Assembly: GCA_965223085.1 (NCBI GenBank)
Contig: OZ244981.1
Coordinates: forward strand, 3,224,001 to 3,288,000
DNA length: 64,000 nt
Direction: 5' to 3'
Source: CBDCVO01 sp965223085
GTDB taxonomy: Bacteria > Pseudomonadota > Gammaproteobacteria > Ga0077536
Of the stretch, positions 9,335 to 18,443 are shown piece after piece. Position 1 is the first letter of the stretch; each line of letters begins with the position of its first letter. The notes beneath the pieces were generated by a model, which saw only the letters and a list, made by a program, of their open reading frames with translations, made no database searches and was not told the DNA's origin. Made by a program: the position numbers and the translations under genes.

Positions 9335-11431
9335 ATGAACTACGGGAGCTGGCACACATTTGGCGAAACGATGGTGACGGCGCTGAGCGCGGCAGCTTGT
9401 GCGGCGCTAATTTTTGTGGCGATATTGCTGCTAAAGTCGTTGACGAACATCTCGTATGGCGGTCCGCAGATTATTACTGTTTTGGCACGACACTACAAAG
9501 CTTACGTTAGCTTTGCGATTGGCCGTTTGGCGCTGGCGGTCTGGTTGTTGTGCAACGTGCTCGCTTGGCCAGGTGTGGCCCTATATCTCGTAGCATATTC
9601 CGGCGCGACGCTAGATTCGACCCATCATGGCGCGGCTATCATCGCAGGGTTTTTGTCTATTCTCGTCTGTGTCGCGTTCCAATTTCTCAGTTGTTTGTTA
9701 CGGGAGCCGGGTGTTATTGCGGCGAATGCATCTTTTCGGGTTAGTCGCATTTACCCGCTTTGGGATGCGCTGACACCGCAACGGCTGAGTGCATTGTGGT
9801 GGTTTGCTTGGTGTGCCTTTTTCGGCTGCATGCTGTGGGCCAGCATGGGTTGGTTCGGCAACGACCGTGGTGGTCATTTTGCGGGCGCGTGGTTGTTGGC
9901 AATTGCCTTTGCCCTCGCCATGCTAGTAGCACACTACCGAGCGCGGGTACCGACAATACACGAACAGGCACAACGCTCAACGTCGCGTAAGCGCAATATC
10001 GTGTTGATAGGTTGCGACACGCTGCGCGCCGATCGCGTAGTACCGGAACAGCATGAGCGCGTGTTGACGCCACATATTCATCGTCTAAATGAGCGTGGTT
10101 TGTTTTTCGAGAATTGTTACGTACCTATTGCTCGAACAGCCCCAAGTCTTATTTCTCTGCTGACGGGATGTTGGCCTCATAAACATGGTATTCGAGAGAA
10201 CTTTTCCACCTCGACGGCGATGTCACGTGATATTGAGGCCATCCCCAGGATTCTCGGCAGGGCAGGCTATCAAACCGCTGCGATCAGCGATTGGGCGGGC
10301 AGCGACCTCGGGAAATTTGATCTAGGGTTTCAGCATAAGGATTTGCCGGATGACCAATGGAACATAAAATACGTCATCCGCCAAGGACCCAAAGACTTGC
10401 GCTTATTCTTGGCGCTGTTTACGCATAATTGGATCGGGAAAAAACTTTTGCCGGAGATCTATTATGTCGCTGGCAGGCCCCTCGCCAAGGATCTCAGCAT
10501 CCGGACGCTACAGCAGATCGATTCATTCTCTGAGAATGACCAACCGTTTTTTGTTAACGTTTTTATGTCAACGGGCCACCCGCCGTTCAGCGTCGAATAT
10601 CCGTACTACACGCTGTACGCCGATTCGAACTATCGAGGCGAGTCAAAATTCGCGATGTCGAAGCTGACCGACCCACAAGAGATTATTCGATCTCAGCGTG
10701 AGCCGCGGGAAGCGTTCGATCTCGATCAGATTACTGACCTCTACGACGGTTGCGTGAAGAGATTTGACGATGCAGTTGGCGAAATAGTGGCGCATTTAGA
10801 GCAGCGGAAACTACTAGATTCCACCATTGTCGTCGTGTATTCGGACCATGGAATGGATTTTTTCGAACACGGTACTTGGGGGCAGGGTAACAGTGCCTTT
10901 GGCGATTTTAGCGCCCGTGTGCCACTCACTGTAACATTGCCCGATGGTGACTCGCCGGAACGCTTCACCCGACCGGTACGCAGCATCGATTTAGCACCTA
11001 CCTTACTAAACCTTGTCGGCGAATCTGTGCCGGCATGGATGGATGGTAAACCCTTGTTAGAAGCAAGTTCACCTGCGGCGAGAGCATCGACAGTCTACTT
11101 TGAAACCGGTATTTGGTTAGCGCCGCCACCTGATGGTGCCCCTGGCCATATTCGGTATCCAGATGCGCTATATATACTGGACGTTCAGGCTAATGATTGC
11201 GGCTCGTTTATCGTCAGACCCAGTTTTGAGAAACTCGTCGTCGATGCACGGGATCGCCTGGTGCGGCGGGATAATTGGGTATTGATTTACCAACCTACCG
11301 AGGAAGGTCCTGTTTATGCCTTGTATGACGTTGCGAATGATCCAAATTATCACCATGATGTTAGCGAGAAACACCCGCAAATAACCCAGGAGTTGCAACG
11401 GGAAATGGCGTCGTTCTTAGCCTTCGATTAG
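9335..11431 (+). CDS. Membrane-anchored sulfatase-superfamily protein with Thr nucleophile
   Basis: This 698-residue protein has an N-terminal part with about five hydrophobic segments (residues about 13-205) followed by a periplasmic alkaline-phosphatase/sulfatase-fold domain. That domain starts NIVLIGCDTLRADR (metal Asp near residue 227) and includes VVYSDHGMDFFEHG (metal Asp and His). The catalytic position is Thr268 in ARTAPSLISLLTG, where formylglycine sulfatases have Cys or Ser in C/S-x-P-x-R. The Arg is also missing. A Thr nucleophile and a membrane N-terminus are typical of LtaS and phosphoethanolamine transferases, so it may be a phosphotransferase rather than a sulfatase. That reading is inference. 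It sits among GT2 genes, so the polymer or lipid A is the plausible target. Confidence 0.75.
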   Translation: MNYGSWHTFGETMVTALSAAACAALIFVAILLLKSLTNISYGGPQIITVLARHYKAYVSFAIGRLALAVWLLCNVLAWPGVALYLVAYSGATLDSTHHGAAIIAGFLSILVCVAFQFLSCLLREPGVIAANASFRVSRIYPLWDALTPQRLSALWWFAWCAFFGCMLWASMGWFGNDRGGHFAGAWLLAIAFALAMLVAHYRARVPTIHEQAQRSTSRKRNIVLIGCDTLRADRVVPEQHERVLTPHIHRLNERGLFFENCYVPIARTAPSLISLLTGCWPHKHGIRENFSTSTAMSRDIEAIPRILGRAGYQTAAISDWAGSDLGKFDLGFQHKDLPDDQWNIKYVIRQGPKDLRLFLALFTHNWIGKKLLPEIYYVAGRPLAKDLSIRTLQQIDSFSENDQPFFVNVFMSTGHPPFSVEYPYYTLYADSNYRGESKFAMSKLTDPQEIIRSQREPREAFDLDQITDLYDGCVKRFDDAVGEIVAHLEQRKLLDSTIVVVYSDHGMDFFEHGTWGQGNSAFGDFSARVPLTVTLPDGDSPERFTRPVRSIDLAPTLLNLVGESVPAWMDGKPLLEASSPAARASTVYFETGIWLAPPPDGAPGHIRYPDALYILDVQANDCGSFIVRPSFEKLVVDARDRLVRRDNWVLIYQPTEEGPVYALYDVANDPNYHHDVSEKHPQITQELQREMASFLAFD

Positions 11432-11640
11432 GCCGGTGTGAGCCCGTGCCGATAGCGGTAGATGAACGCGGACGTTGGCGAGAACCGGCGCTCAATCGGT
11501 ACCGTAAATGAAACTGATAAGACGATGTTCGGTAGCAGTCGTGCCGTTTCCTTGCGCTGTTCTCCGGCGTGATGTCGTCTTTGATGTAGGCCTCGCATCC
11601 TCCGACAACCCAGATACGGCTGCTCGAGTAGCGACGCATA

Positions 11641-12600
11641 TTGCGTAATAATGTGCAAAATCCACTAGTTTCAGTATTAATGCCGTGCTACAACTCAGCG
11701 GCTACGATTGAGCGCAGTTCCAATAGCGTGTGTGCACAAACGCATGGCAATTTTGAGCTAATCATTGTCGATGACGGATCGCACGATGACTCGGCTGTGA
11801 TTATCGAGCGGATAATGGCGAATGATCCAAGGGTTAGATATCTCCGTCAACAAAACAAGGGCGCGGCCGCGGCGCGAAATTTTGCGCTGGCGCACGCGCA
11901 AGGCGAGTACACTGCGTTTCTAGATGCGGACGATACATGGGAGCCAACCTTTCTCGACAAAATGACACAAGCCTTGCGCCAGAACTCCGCCGCAGGTGTC
12001 GCCTACTGCGGCTGGCAAAATCTCTATTACGATAAGGAAGACGGTGAGAAGTTTATCCCGCCGAACTACGAAACACCGGATAAAGTAAAAGTTTTACTTG
12101 GCGGTTGCCGGTGGCCGATACATGGTGCGTTGGGCAAAACACAACAAATTCGCGAGGTCGGTGGGTTCAATGAGGCGTTGACGTCGTGTATGGACTACGA
12201 TCTCTGGCTGCGCCTCGGTACACGCCAGCGCTTAGTGCTAGTACCGAAAGTTTTGGCTTATTATTGGCATCACACCGGTGAACAGATCACCAAGGATAAA
12301 GCGAAAGTAGGGCTTAATCATTGGAAAGTACAGAAAGCGTTTATTGAAACTCACCCAGACGCGGTTCGCGACATAAGCAGGACCGAAATACGGGCACTTA
12401 CTCATGGTGAGTTATTACGCCGAGCCTACGCCTGTTATTGGCAGGGTGATATGAATGCGGCGCGAAAAATGTTTAAACGCGTCATGAGCGTTGGGTATGG
12501 TAAACCACGCGATTGGCTATATATGATGCCATCACTGCTGCCGCTGCCGTTGCACGATATGATGTTGACATTCGCGCGGCGCTTCCGCTCGCAGGGTTGA
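11641..12600 (+). CDS. Glycosyltransferase family 2
   Basis: This GT2 protein has about 319 residues if it starts at the TTG at 11641; a GTG at 11653 is an equally plausible start and no clear ribosome-binding site decides. The conserved core is LVSVLMPCYNSAATIERS, LIIVDDGSHDDS, NKGAAAARNFALAHAQGEYT and the metal motif AFLDADDTWEPTFL. SCMDYDLWLRL contains the catalytic acidic region. It is the last gene of the plus-strand run and converges with the minus-strand operon 51 bases later. The 209 bases before it hold no gene I can support. Confidence 0.85.
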   Translation: MRNNVQNPLVSVLMPCYNSAATIERSSNSVCAQTHGNFELIIVDDGSHDDSAVIIERIMANDPRVRYLRQQNKGAAAARNFALAHAQGEYTAFLDADDTWEPTFLDKMTQALRQNSAAGVAYCGWQNLYYDKEDGEKFIPPNYETPDKVKVLLGGCRWPIHGALGKTQQIREVGGFNEALTSCMDYDLWLRLGTRQRLVLVPKVLAYYWHHTGEQITKDKAKVGLNHWKVQKAFIETHPDAVRDISRTEIRALTHGELLRRAYACYWQGDMNAARKMFKRVMSVGYGKPRDWLYMMPSLLPLPLHDMMLTFARRFRSQG

Positions 12601-12651
12601 CGTACACGAACGGGTTATCGTTTTCGCTTTGTACCGGCAGAATGTCTTTGC

Positions 12652-13536
12652 TCAATCAGGGTCGGGGCCGAGCGGAACTTTTTCTCTTGGGTTTGCCAGC
12701 AGATCAACCCAGGCACGAGCTACGAGTTCTGCTCCTAGTTTTGTAAAATGACAATCGTCATATCGAAAAGTGATACCTACCAACACGTCGGTGTCGGGGC
12801 CGGCATACACATCTTCTAGAGAATTAATCAACTCGTTCTGCGCTCGACGCACGGCGGCGCCGGTCCGGCCCTGGCAATAACTCGTACGGGCAACCCACAT
12901 TGGCGTTTGATGGCCCCGCGTTGCGAGCGCTTCTTTCAAATCCATAAAATCCCCCACATAAGCGCTCGCTGTGGTGCGATATTTGGCGTCGGATTCGCCC
13001 TGATGCCACAATAGATGACTTATTCGCAAACCGGCTTGGCGCAACTCACGTAAGGTTCTCTGCAACTTCTTGTGGTATTCTCCGCCTGAAGACCATTGGT
13101 GAATGGCGGTTCCCCCAACAGCGACATTCGCGATTATCACCGAGCTTGCGGAGCTGTGTGAGCCGAGCAGATCGCCGACGCGCGGCCACACACTGCCCCC
13201 GCGACCATCAGCACCGAGCATCGGATCTTGTGCCGGGTAGCAGCGACCGCGATAAAAATTAAGTGTCGTGCTTTGCGACGCTGCGGAACGCTCCGCGGTG
13301 TAGTTCGCGGCATTGGATTGGCCCACCGCTAAGATCACGATTGGCTGCGCTTCTGATCCGCTTCCGCACGGAACGGCGCGACGCTCGGTACCCGACACGT
13401 TAGCCGCTTGCAACGCGCGGTAGTAGAAGTTTTTAAGTCGCTGTAGATTGACCAGCTTACCCGAGCCGATCAACGCCGCGACTAAAACGACGCTGATCAC
13501 GGCTAGGGATATTTGCACGGGATTCAATCGTCTCAT
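12652..13536 (-). CDS. Membrane-anchored SGNH/sialate O-acetylesterase-like hydrolase
   Basis: This 294-residue protein has an N-terminal anchor (ISLAVISVVLVAALIG) and a periplasmic SGNH domain of the SASA/CE6 type. The Ser block is ILAVGQSNAANYT, the family's second motif appears as LLWHQGESDAKY, and the catalytic Asp-His pair is in DDCHFTKLGAEL near the C-terminus. It should hydrolyse O-acetyl esters on sugars outside the cytoplasm. It is the last gene of the minus-strand operon, following the MBOAT acetylation genes, so it probably trims O-acetyl groups from the polymer. The substrate is inferred from this context. Confidence 0.8.
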   Translation of the reverse strand: MRRLNPVQISLAVISVVLVAALIGSGKLVNLQRLKNFYYRALQAANVSGTERRAVPCGSGSEAQPIVILAVGQSNAANYTAERSAASQSTTLNFYRGRCYPAQDPMLGADGRGGSVWPRVGDLLGSHSSASSVIIANVAVGGTAIHQWSSGGEYHKKLQRTLRELRQAGLRISHLLWHQGESDAKYRTTASAYVGDFMDLKEALATRGHQTPMWVARTSYCQGRTGAAVRRAQNELINSLEDVYAGPDTDVLVGITFRYDDCHFTKLGAELVARAWVDLLANPREKVPLGPDPD

Positions 13537-13601
13537 GCAAAAAACCGACTACGTTTCGCGGAAAATTGATGATCGACGATCAATCCGACCGTATCAAGCG
13601 C

Positions 13602-15557
13602 TTAGACGCGCAGTTTAATCGTAGTGCGATGCTGAAACGAAACCACGACGGGGAGCGCAAAAAACCCCGGCACGTGGTTGAAAATGAGGCCATCTTTCGT
13701 TGGCGGTGTAACGAGTTCGTGACTGCCTTCGACAAGAATCTCACCGTTCTCCTTCACAAGCGCGAGGCGTTTCTTAGACATGCGTTGCCAGGAGTCGTTG
13801 GGGGTGCATATTAGCGGTAGTACATATTGCAATGTTGCATTCTCAGGAACGTTGTCGACGGTGAGCTCTATGTCTAGCGTGGTGTTCGAGAACGAATAGT
13901 CGATCAACGCAGAGATCTCCGCTGGTAAGAACAGCTCGCCGCGGGTGTTCGTGAACCGTGCGCGGCTTGTGACCGAACTTTGTTCGTCGGCTGTGGCGCT
14001 CGTGATTTTGGCTGTCTGATCGAGAATATCGAGAAAGACGTTACGTCGTGGTTTGCGGCGTTTAACGAAGTCTTTCAAACGCTGCAGTGCGGTGTAATGC
14101 GGTTCGAGCTCGAGTCGAGGCGTAAGAACACCGAAGCCGGGGCCATCCTGAGCGGGCATGTCGGTGCGCTCGATGTGCCTAAACTGCGTCATGCTGGCGG
14201 CGAGCATTGGTCCAATAGTGCTGTGAAACAATACGCTGAGCGCGCCGCCACTCGGATGAGTCCCAGCAAAATTTCTATAGGGAAAGTCGTAGGCAGTAAA
14301 TGTTGCTCTCCACGGACCGGTCGCCACGAGCGTTGTCGCGATATCGTCGAAGTTACGCACGCCGTAAGCTCGATCACGCGGTAGCTCCGTGCTTAGGGTG
14401 CCGGAGGGCGTCGGAATGTCACCATCGAGCAAGGACGCGAACGCACGTGCATGACAAAATGTGTGATGTAGCGAGGGCTCATAGTTGCTTGAAGCCAAAT
14501 GCGGCCCGCCATGTAAAACGCCGCCGTATGTGCAGCGCTTCAATAGTGAAGTATTTCTCGCTGCCACTTCCAGAAAACGAGGATCGTGATCGGCGAGCAA
14601 ACCGTAGGCGGGCTGACAACCGTCCGACGTACGACTGCCCCACCAGGTCCATTTGAAATTTCGAGTTCCCCAACTATTGTCCCACCCTCCGTCGGGCAAC
14701 ATAAATTCGAGATGTACGCGCAAAGCCGTGACTAAGTGCTCGATGAGATCGTTATCTTTCTCTAACAACGCGTATTGAACGAGTAAGGGGAGTGATTCTT
14801 CCACGTTGTAGGCTAAGTCGATAGGATAACAACCTTTGGCGCTACGATTATTGCCATTTTTCCGGCGCCCTTCGCCATACAAAAGGCCGTCTTTTTGTGT
14901 AAACCATGCCCGCGCTTGATACGCTAATTCTCTGCCTCGCTGCAGATACTTGGGCTCGTTCAAAAGGCGCCCCAATAACGCCATGGCGTACGCATTGGCG
15001 ATCGGGTAATTAATATTGCCGAAATTTATATCGATTGTGTCGTACAACCATTGAGCCGATTTTTCGAGCTGTTGGTACCATGCGGTTTTATGCTCAGCGC
15101 TTATTAGATCGCCGTAGTGTTGCAGCGCTTGGGCGAGTGCCGTGGCGCTAAATACCGTAATTCCCAACCATTTGTCATCTACTTCGTTTTTCCACGCACC
15201 GTCTGGTAGCACGACGTTATTGAACGACCACTGTACAACACGAATCGCTGCATTCAGAAAACGTTCGTCTTGATGAGCATTAGCACACCATAGGAACGGA
15301 TACACCGCATCGCCACAACGGCCCAAAATTCGGTTGTCTCCCGAGCTCCATAGACCACCGTGGCGTGTTAGGTCGCTCGGCTCATCGATTTGTCGCGCTA
15401 ACATGCCTGCGCACCACGCGTGCAGTAGTTTCTCGGCGTTAGAGATGAAATGTTCGCGTCGGTCGAGATTCGCGGCATTGGTACGGCGAAGTGGCAGGCT
15501 AGTACCTGCCGCTGGGGCGACGGCGAATAATCTGAGTAATTCGCGGCGGGTCAGCAT
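13602..15557 (-). CDS. Exported (alpha/alpha)-toroid protein, candidate polysaccharide lyase or hydrolase
   Basis: This 651-residue protein has a twin-arginine-type export signal (TRRELLRLFAVAPAAG). The first about 400 residues show repeated helical Trp- and aromatic-rich segments (LYGEGRRKNG, AYNVEESLPLLVQYAL, LPDGGWDNSWG, WTWWGSRTSDGC) in the style of (alpha/alpha)6-toroid glycosidases and lyases. The rest appears beta-rich. This resembles heparinase- or alginate-lyase-type two-domain proteins, but I cannot name a family or catalytic residues with certainty. It lies in the operon between the MBOAT gene (15-base gap) and the esterase, so it may degrade or remodel the exported polymer. Confidence 0.6.
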   Translation of the reverse strand: MLTRRELLRLFAVAPAAGTSLPLRRTNAANLDRREHFISNAEKLLHAWCAGMLARQIDEPSDLTRHGGLWSSGDNRILGRCGDAVYPFLWCANAHQDERFLNAAIRVVQWSFNNVVLPDGAWKNEVDDKWLGITVFSATALAQALQHYGDLISAEHKTAWYQQLEKSAQWLYDTIDINFGNINYPIANAYAMALLGRLLNEPKYLQRGRELAYQARAWFTQKDGLLYGEGRRKNGNNRSAKGCYPIDLAYNVEESLPLLVQYALLEKDNDLIEHLVTALRVHLEFMLPDGGWDNSWGTRNFKWTWWGSRTSDGCQPAYGLLADHDPRFLEVAARNTSLLKRCTYGGVLHGGPHLASSNYEPSLHHTFCHARAFASLLDGDIPTPSGTLSTELPRDRAYGVRNFDDIATTLVATGPWRATFTAYDFPYRNFAGTHPSGGALSVLFHSTIGPMLAASMTQFRHIERTDMPAQDGPGFGVLTPRLELEPHYTALQRLKDFVKRRKPRRNVFLDILDQTAKITSATADEQSSVTSRARFTNTRGELFLPAEISALIDYSFSNTTLDIELTVDNVPENATLQYVLPLICTPNDSWQRMSKKRLALVKENGEILVEGSHELVTPPTKDGLIFNHVPGFFALPVVVSFQHRTTIKLRV

Positions 15558-15572
15558 TCGATTTCAGCTATC

Positions 15573-17099
15573 CTAGAATTGAAAGTACAAAAACTCGGTG
15601 ACTGAAGACAAGCCTAGGAGGCTGGCAAGTGCGACCGTGCCAGTTATCAGCGCCCACGCTGGCGTTGGGCGCCAAGCCAATCGTTTTGATAATGGCTGCT
15701 CAATGCTGTGTGACTCTAGAATTGGTCGGTAACGCCGCATCCACTCTTGTGTGTTCGGCCAAAACCAGACGACAGCCATGCAAATGAACAACCAAACGAC
15801 TAGTTGCAGATGTTCCGCCGCGACATAGCCACCGGAAAACCGAAAACCGATTGCTTCGAGTGGCGCCTGCAGCGGCCCGAATTTTCCATTCAGGGAGGTA
15901 GGCAGATTCATCATCCCTTTGAGCACCGTAAGCGCCGCTGCGAATGACTCGGCACGAAAAAACACCCAACCTACAACGACGCTCAGAAAGGTAACGCAGC
16001 GCGCAACGAAGACGCCCAACGCACCAAATCTCCGTTGTTTTCCGGTAAGCGCATGCCAGAAGTGATTGATAACGAGATAGATACCGTGCAACGCGCCCCA
16101 GACCACGAACGTCCAGCCGGCACCGTGCCAGAGACCGCCAAGCAGCATCGTCAACATCAAATTGATGTAACGTCGTATTTTGCCGTGGCGATTTCCGCCA
16201 AGTGCGATATAGAGATAATCGCGTAAAAAGCGCGATAAGGTCATGTGCCAACGCCGCCAAAAGTCGATAATGTTCGTCGCGCGATAGGGTGAATTGAAGT
16301 TCACTGGTAACACGATTCCAAATAGGCGGGCGAGTCCGATCGCCATATCGGAATAACCGGAAAAATCGAAATAGAGTTGAAAAGTGTAGGCTAAGGCACC
16401 TTGCCAGGCATCAAAAAAACCTAGCGTGGCCCCGGCATTCGCAAGCTCGAAAATCGGCGTTGCGTGCAGCGCCATCGTATCGGCTATGACGACTTTTTTG
16501 AATAACCCAATGCAAAATATCGTACCGCCAACAGCAAAATTTTTTACCCGCGGCGAGAACGTTCGCACACGGGCAAATTGGGGCAGCATTTCTTTGTGGT
16601 GCACAATAGGGCCGGCGATGAGTTGCGGGAAAAAACACACGAACAAGCAGTAATGGATAAAGCTATATTCGCGTGTTTCACCACGGTAGGCATCGACTAG
16701 ATAAGCGATCTGCTGGAACGTAAAGAACGAGATCGCGAGCGGTAATACGATGGGTGGCAGTGCAATCGAACTGTCGGCAATGTAATTGACACTATCGACA
16801 AAAAAATTCGCGTACTTGAAGTAACCCAAGAGCGCCAGATTGAAGGCGACGCCCACCACCAGGAAGCTAGTATGTTGCTCTTGCCGACGGCTCAGCAGAA
16901 TGCCAAAACTATAATTGAATAGTATCGATACGGAAATCAATATCAAATAGATCGGATTCCACCAGCCGTAGAAAAACAAGGACGCGGCAACGAGCCAGAG
17001 GATGGCCGCTAAGTGCCCGCGAAATTTAGCGAAAACAAAAAAACCGGTAAGCGTTAAGGGCAGGAAAAAGAAGATAAATTCGACTGAATTAAAAAGCAT
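15573..17099 (-). CDS. MBOAT-family O-acyltransferase (AlgI-like)
   Basis: This 508-residue polytopic membrane protein starts LFNSVEFIFFFLPLTLTGFF, the characteristic opening of AlgI/PatA-type MBOAT proteins. It contains FWRRWHMTLSRFLRDYLYI and LLGGLWHGAGWTFVVWGALHG, whose His is the catalytic residue of the family. The length matches AlgI (about 500). It passes acyl groups, normally acetyl, across the inner membrane for transfer to a periplasmic polymer. The next operon gene upstream encodes a DltD/AlgJ-like partner. Together they predict an O-acetylated exopolysaccharide. Confidence 0.92.
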   Translation of the reverse strand: MLFNSVEFIFFFLPLTLTGFFVFAKFRGHLAAILWLVAASLFFYGWWNPIYLILISVSILFNYSFGILLSRRQEQHTSFLVVGVAFNLALLGYFKYANFFVDSVNYIADSSIALPPIVLPLAISFFTFQQIAYLVDAYRGETREYSFIHYCLFVCFFPQLIAGPIVHHKEMLPQFARVRTFSPRVKNFAVGGTIFCIGLFKKVVIADTMALHATPIFELANAGATLGFFDAWQGALAYTFQLYFDFSGYSDMAIGLARLFGIVLPVNFNSPYRATNIIDFWRRWHMTLSRFLRDYLYIALGGNRHGKIRRYINLMLTMLLGGLWHGAGWTFVVWGALHGIYLVINHFWHALTGKQRRFGALGVFVARCVTFLSVVVGWVFFRAESFAAALTVLKGMMNLPTSLNGKFGPLQAPLEAIGFRFSGGYVAAEHLQLVVWLFICMAVVWFWPNTQEWMRRYRPILESHSIEQPLSKRLAWRPTPAWALITGTVALASLLGLSSVTEFLYFQF

Positions 17100-17108
17100 T
17101 ATGGCTGC

Positions 17109-18422
17109 TCAAAGTCTTCGATTTGTCTGTATATGAGCGTCGAGGGCCGTGAGGACCGACTCAAGCAGCGCGACTGAGTGCTTATTGCTCACGCGATACT
17201 GTTGCATACCAATACGAATATTTTGCAAATGCGCATCCAGATTTTTGCCACTTAGTCGCACGCCGAACTTTGCAAAATGGGGTTCAGTTCGGTCGCCGAA
17301 CATTTTTCGTAGCATTAAATCACCGGTTTCTCGCTTGTAATGGCTCGCCTCCCAATACCATGTCATGGCGCGTTCGGGTTCGTCTTTTTGAGGTATCGGC
17401 TCTCGCGTGATCGAATTCGCGCCTGAGAAATCCCAAACTTCGATTTTCGGTGTTGCGTGGTCACGTCTTCTAGATTCCACCACCCGGACGACGTCGCGTT
17501 TCCAACGTTCGTAGTCGTCCCATTTCCCGAGGCGTGCAATTGCCTCCAACCAGAGCGCGTGCACGGGCGATATTGCGATGTGCAACTCGATTTGCTGACT
17601 TACGCAATAATCGACGATTTCTCTAAAATGGTTTAATGGTGCATTGTCTTCGATGACGGACGGTCCGTAATCCAGCGCGGCGATACCGTCTCGAGACGTG
17701 ACAGTTTCTCGTAGTGCGGCCGAAAATGCCGCACGGTAGCCACCCTTGCGCAGAATCGTATTTTCTCTGTTGCGGGTATTTTGTGCGCCGTAAGCGTGAT
17801 AGGCCACGGCGACGGTATTTTGCTGGCGCAGCGTATCGAAAGATGCCTCGAGCGCGTCATATGAGAGCAAGGTGCGCAAAGTATCTTGGATAGCGCCTAG
17901 CGTACGGTGCAACGGACCGTGAATATGCAGTCTTGATTCGTCGAAACCGCGTTCGCTAACAAAATTTCCGTCGAACATAAAAAAGTCCAACCCCAGTACT
18001 AGCACGCGAATGTTGCCCTCAGCGTTAGCGTGGCGGAGATATTGAAGTAGCTCATAGATGCGAGCACTCGGAATCGAGGCGTTAAAACCCGGATCGGCTT
18101 TGGCGGGCCAAACCGCCGTCGCGGGATGGAGACCGACGTCGGATCGCGAACTTCCTAAGACTAAACCACGTGCTTGGGCTCTCGTAATCCAATGTGCTTT
18201 TACCATGCGGGCATTGCGATATATATGAGGTTTGTTGTCGCCCACCCATGAGATTTGCGGTCCAGAGTAGACGCCAAAAGGATTTACAAAGTAATTAAAT
18301 GCCGCAATCACGCCCGCAAGCGTGAGCACGGTGACGATAATAATCAGCAAATAGCGAAAAAAAAGTCTAGCGAGTTCCATCTTATTTGCCAGCATTGTTG
18401 ACTCGATGAATGATTGCTTCAT
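17109..18422 (-). CDS. AlgJ/DltD-like membrane-anchored partner of MBOAT
   Basis: This 437-residue protein has one N-terminal transmembrane helix (YLLIIIVTVLTLAGVIAAFNYF) and a large periplasmic part. GLVLGSSRSDVGL resembles the GxSxS/GSS nucleophile block of AlgJ/AlgX/DltD-type SGNH acyltransferases. A later segment (FMFDGN, AMTWYWEASHYKRETGDLML) could hold the Asp-His pair, with His in ASHYK. It ends 9 bases before the MBOAT gene, the standard pairing for polymer acetylation, and likely moves the acetyl group from the MBOAT protein to the sugar. An internal Met start is possible near residue 9. The family call is moderate. Confidence 0.7.
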   Translation of the reverse strand: MKQSFIESTMLANKMELARLFFRYLLIIIVTVLTLAGVIAAFNYFVNPFGVYSGPQISWVGDNKPHIYRNARMVKAHWITRAQARGLVLGSSRSDVGLHPATAVWPAKADPGFNASIPSARIYELLQYLRHANAEGNIRVLVLGLDFFMFDGNFVSERGFDESRLHIHGPLHRTLGAIQDTLRTLLSYDALEASFDTLRQQNTVAVAYHAYGAQNTRNRENTILRKGGYRAAFSAALRETVTSRDGIAALDYGPSVIEDNAPLNHFREIVDYCVSQQIELHIAISPVHALWLEAIARLGKWDDYERWKRDVVRVVESRRRDHATPKIEVWDFSGANSITREPIPQKDEPERAMTWYWEASHYKRETGDLMLRKMFGDRTEPHFAKFGVRLSGKNLDAHLQNIRIGMQQYRVSNKHSVALLESVLTALDAHIQTNRRL

Positions 18423-18443
18423 CCACCGATCACGCCAGTAATT

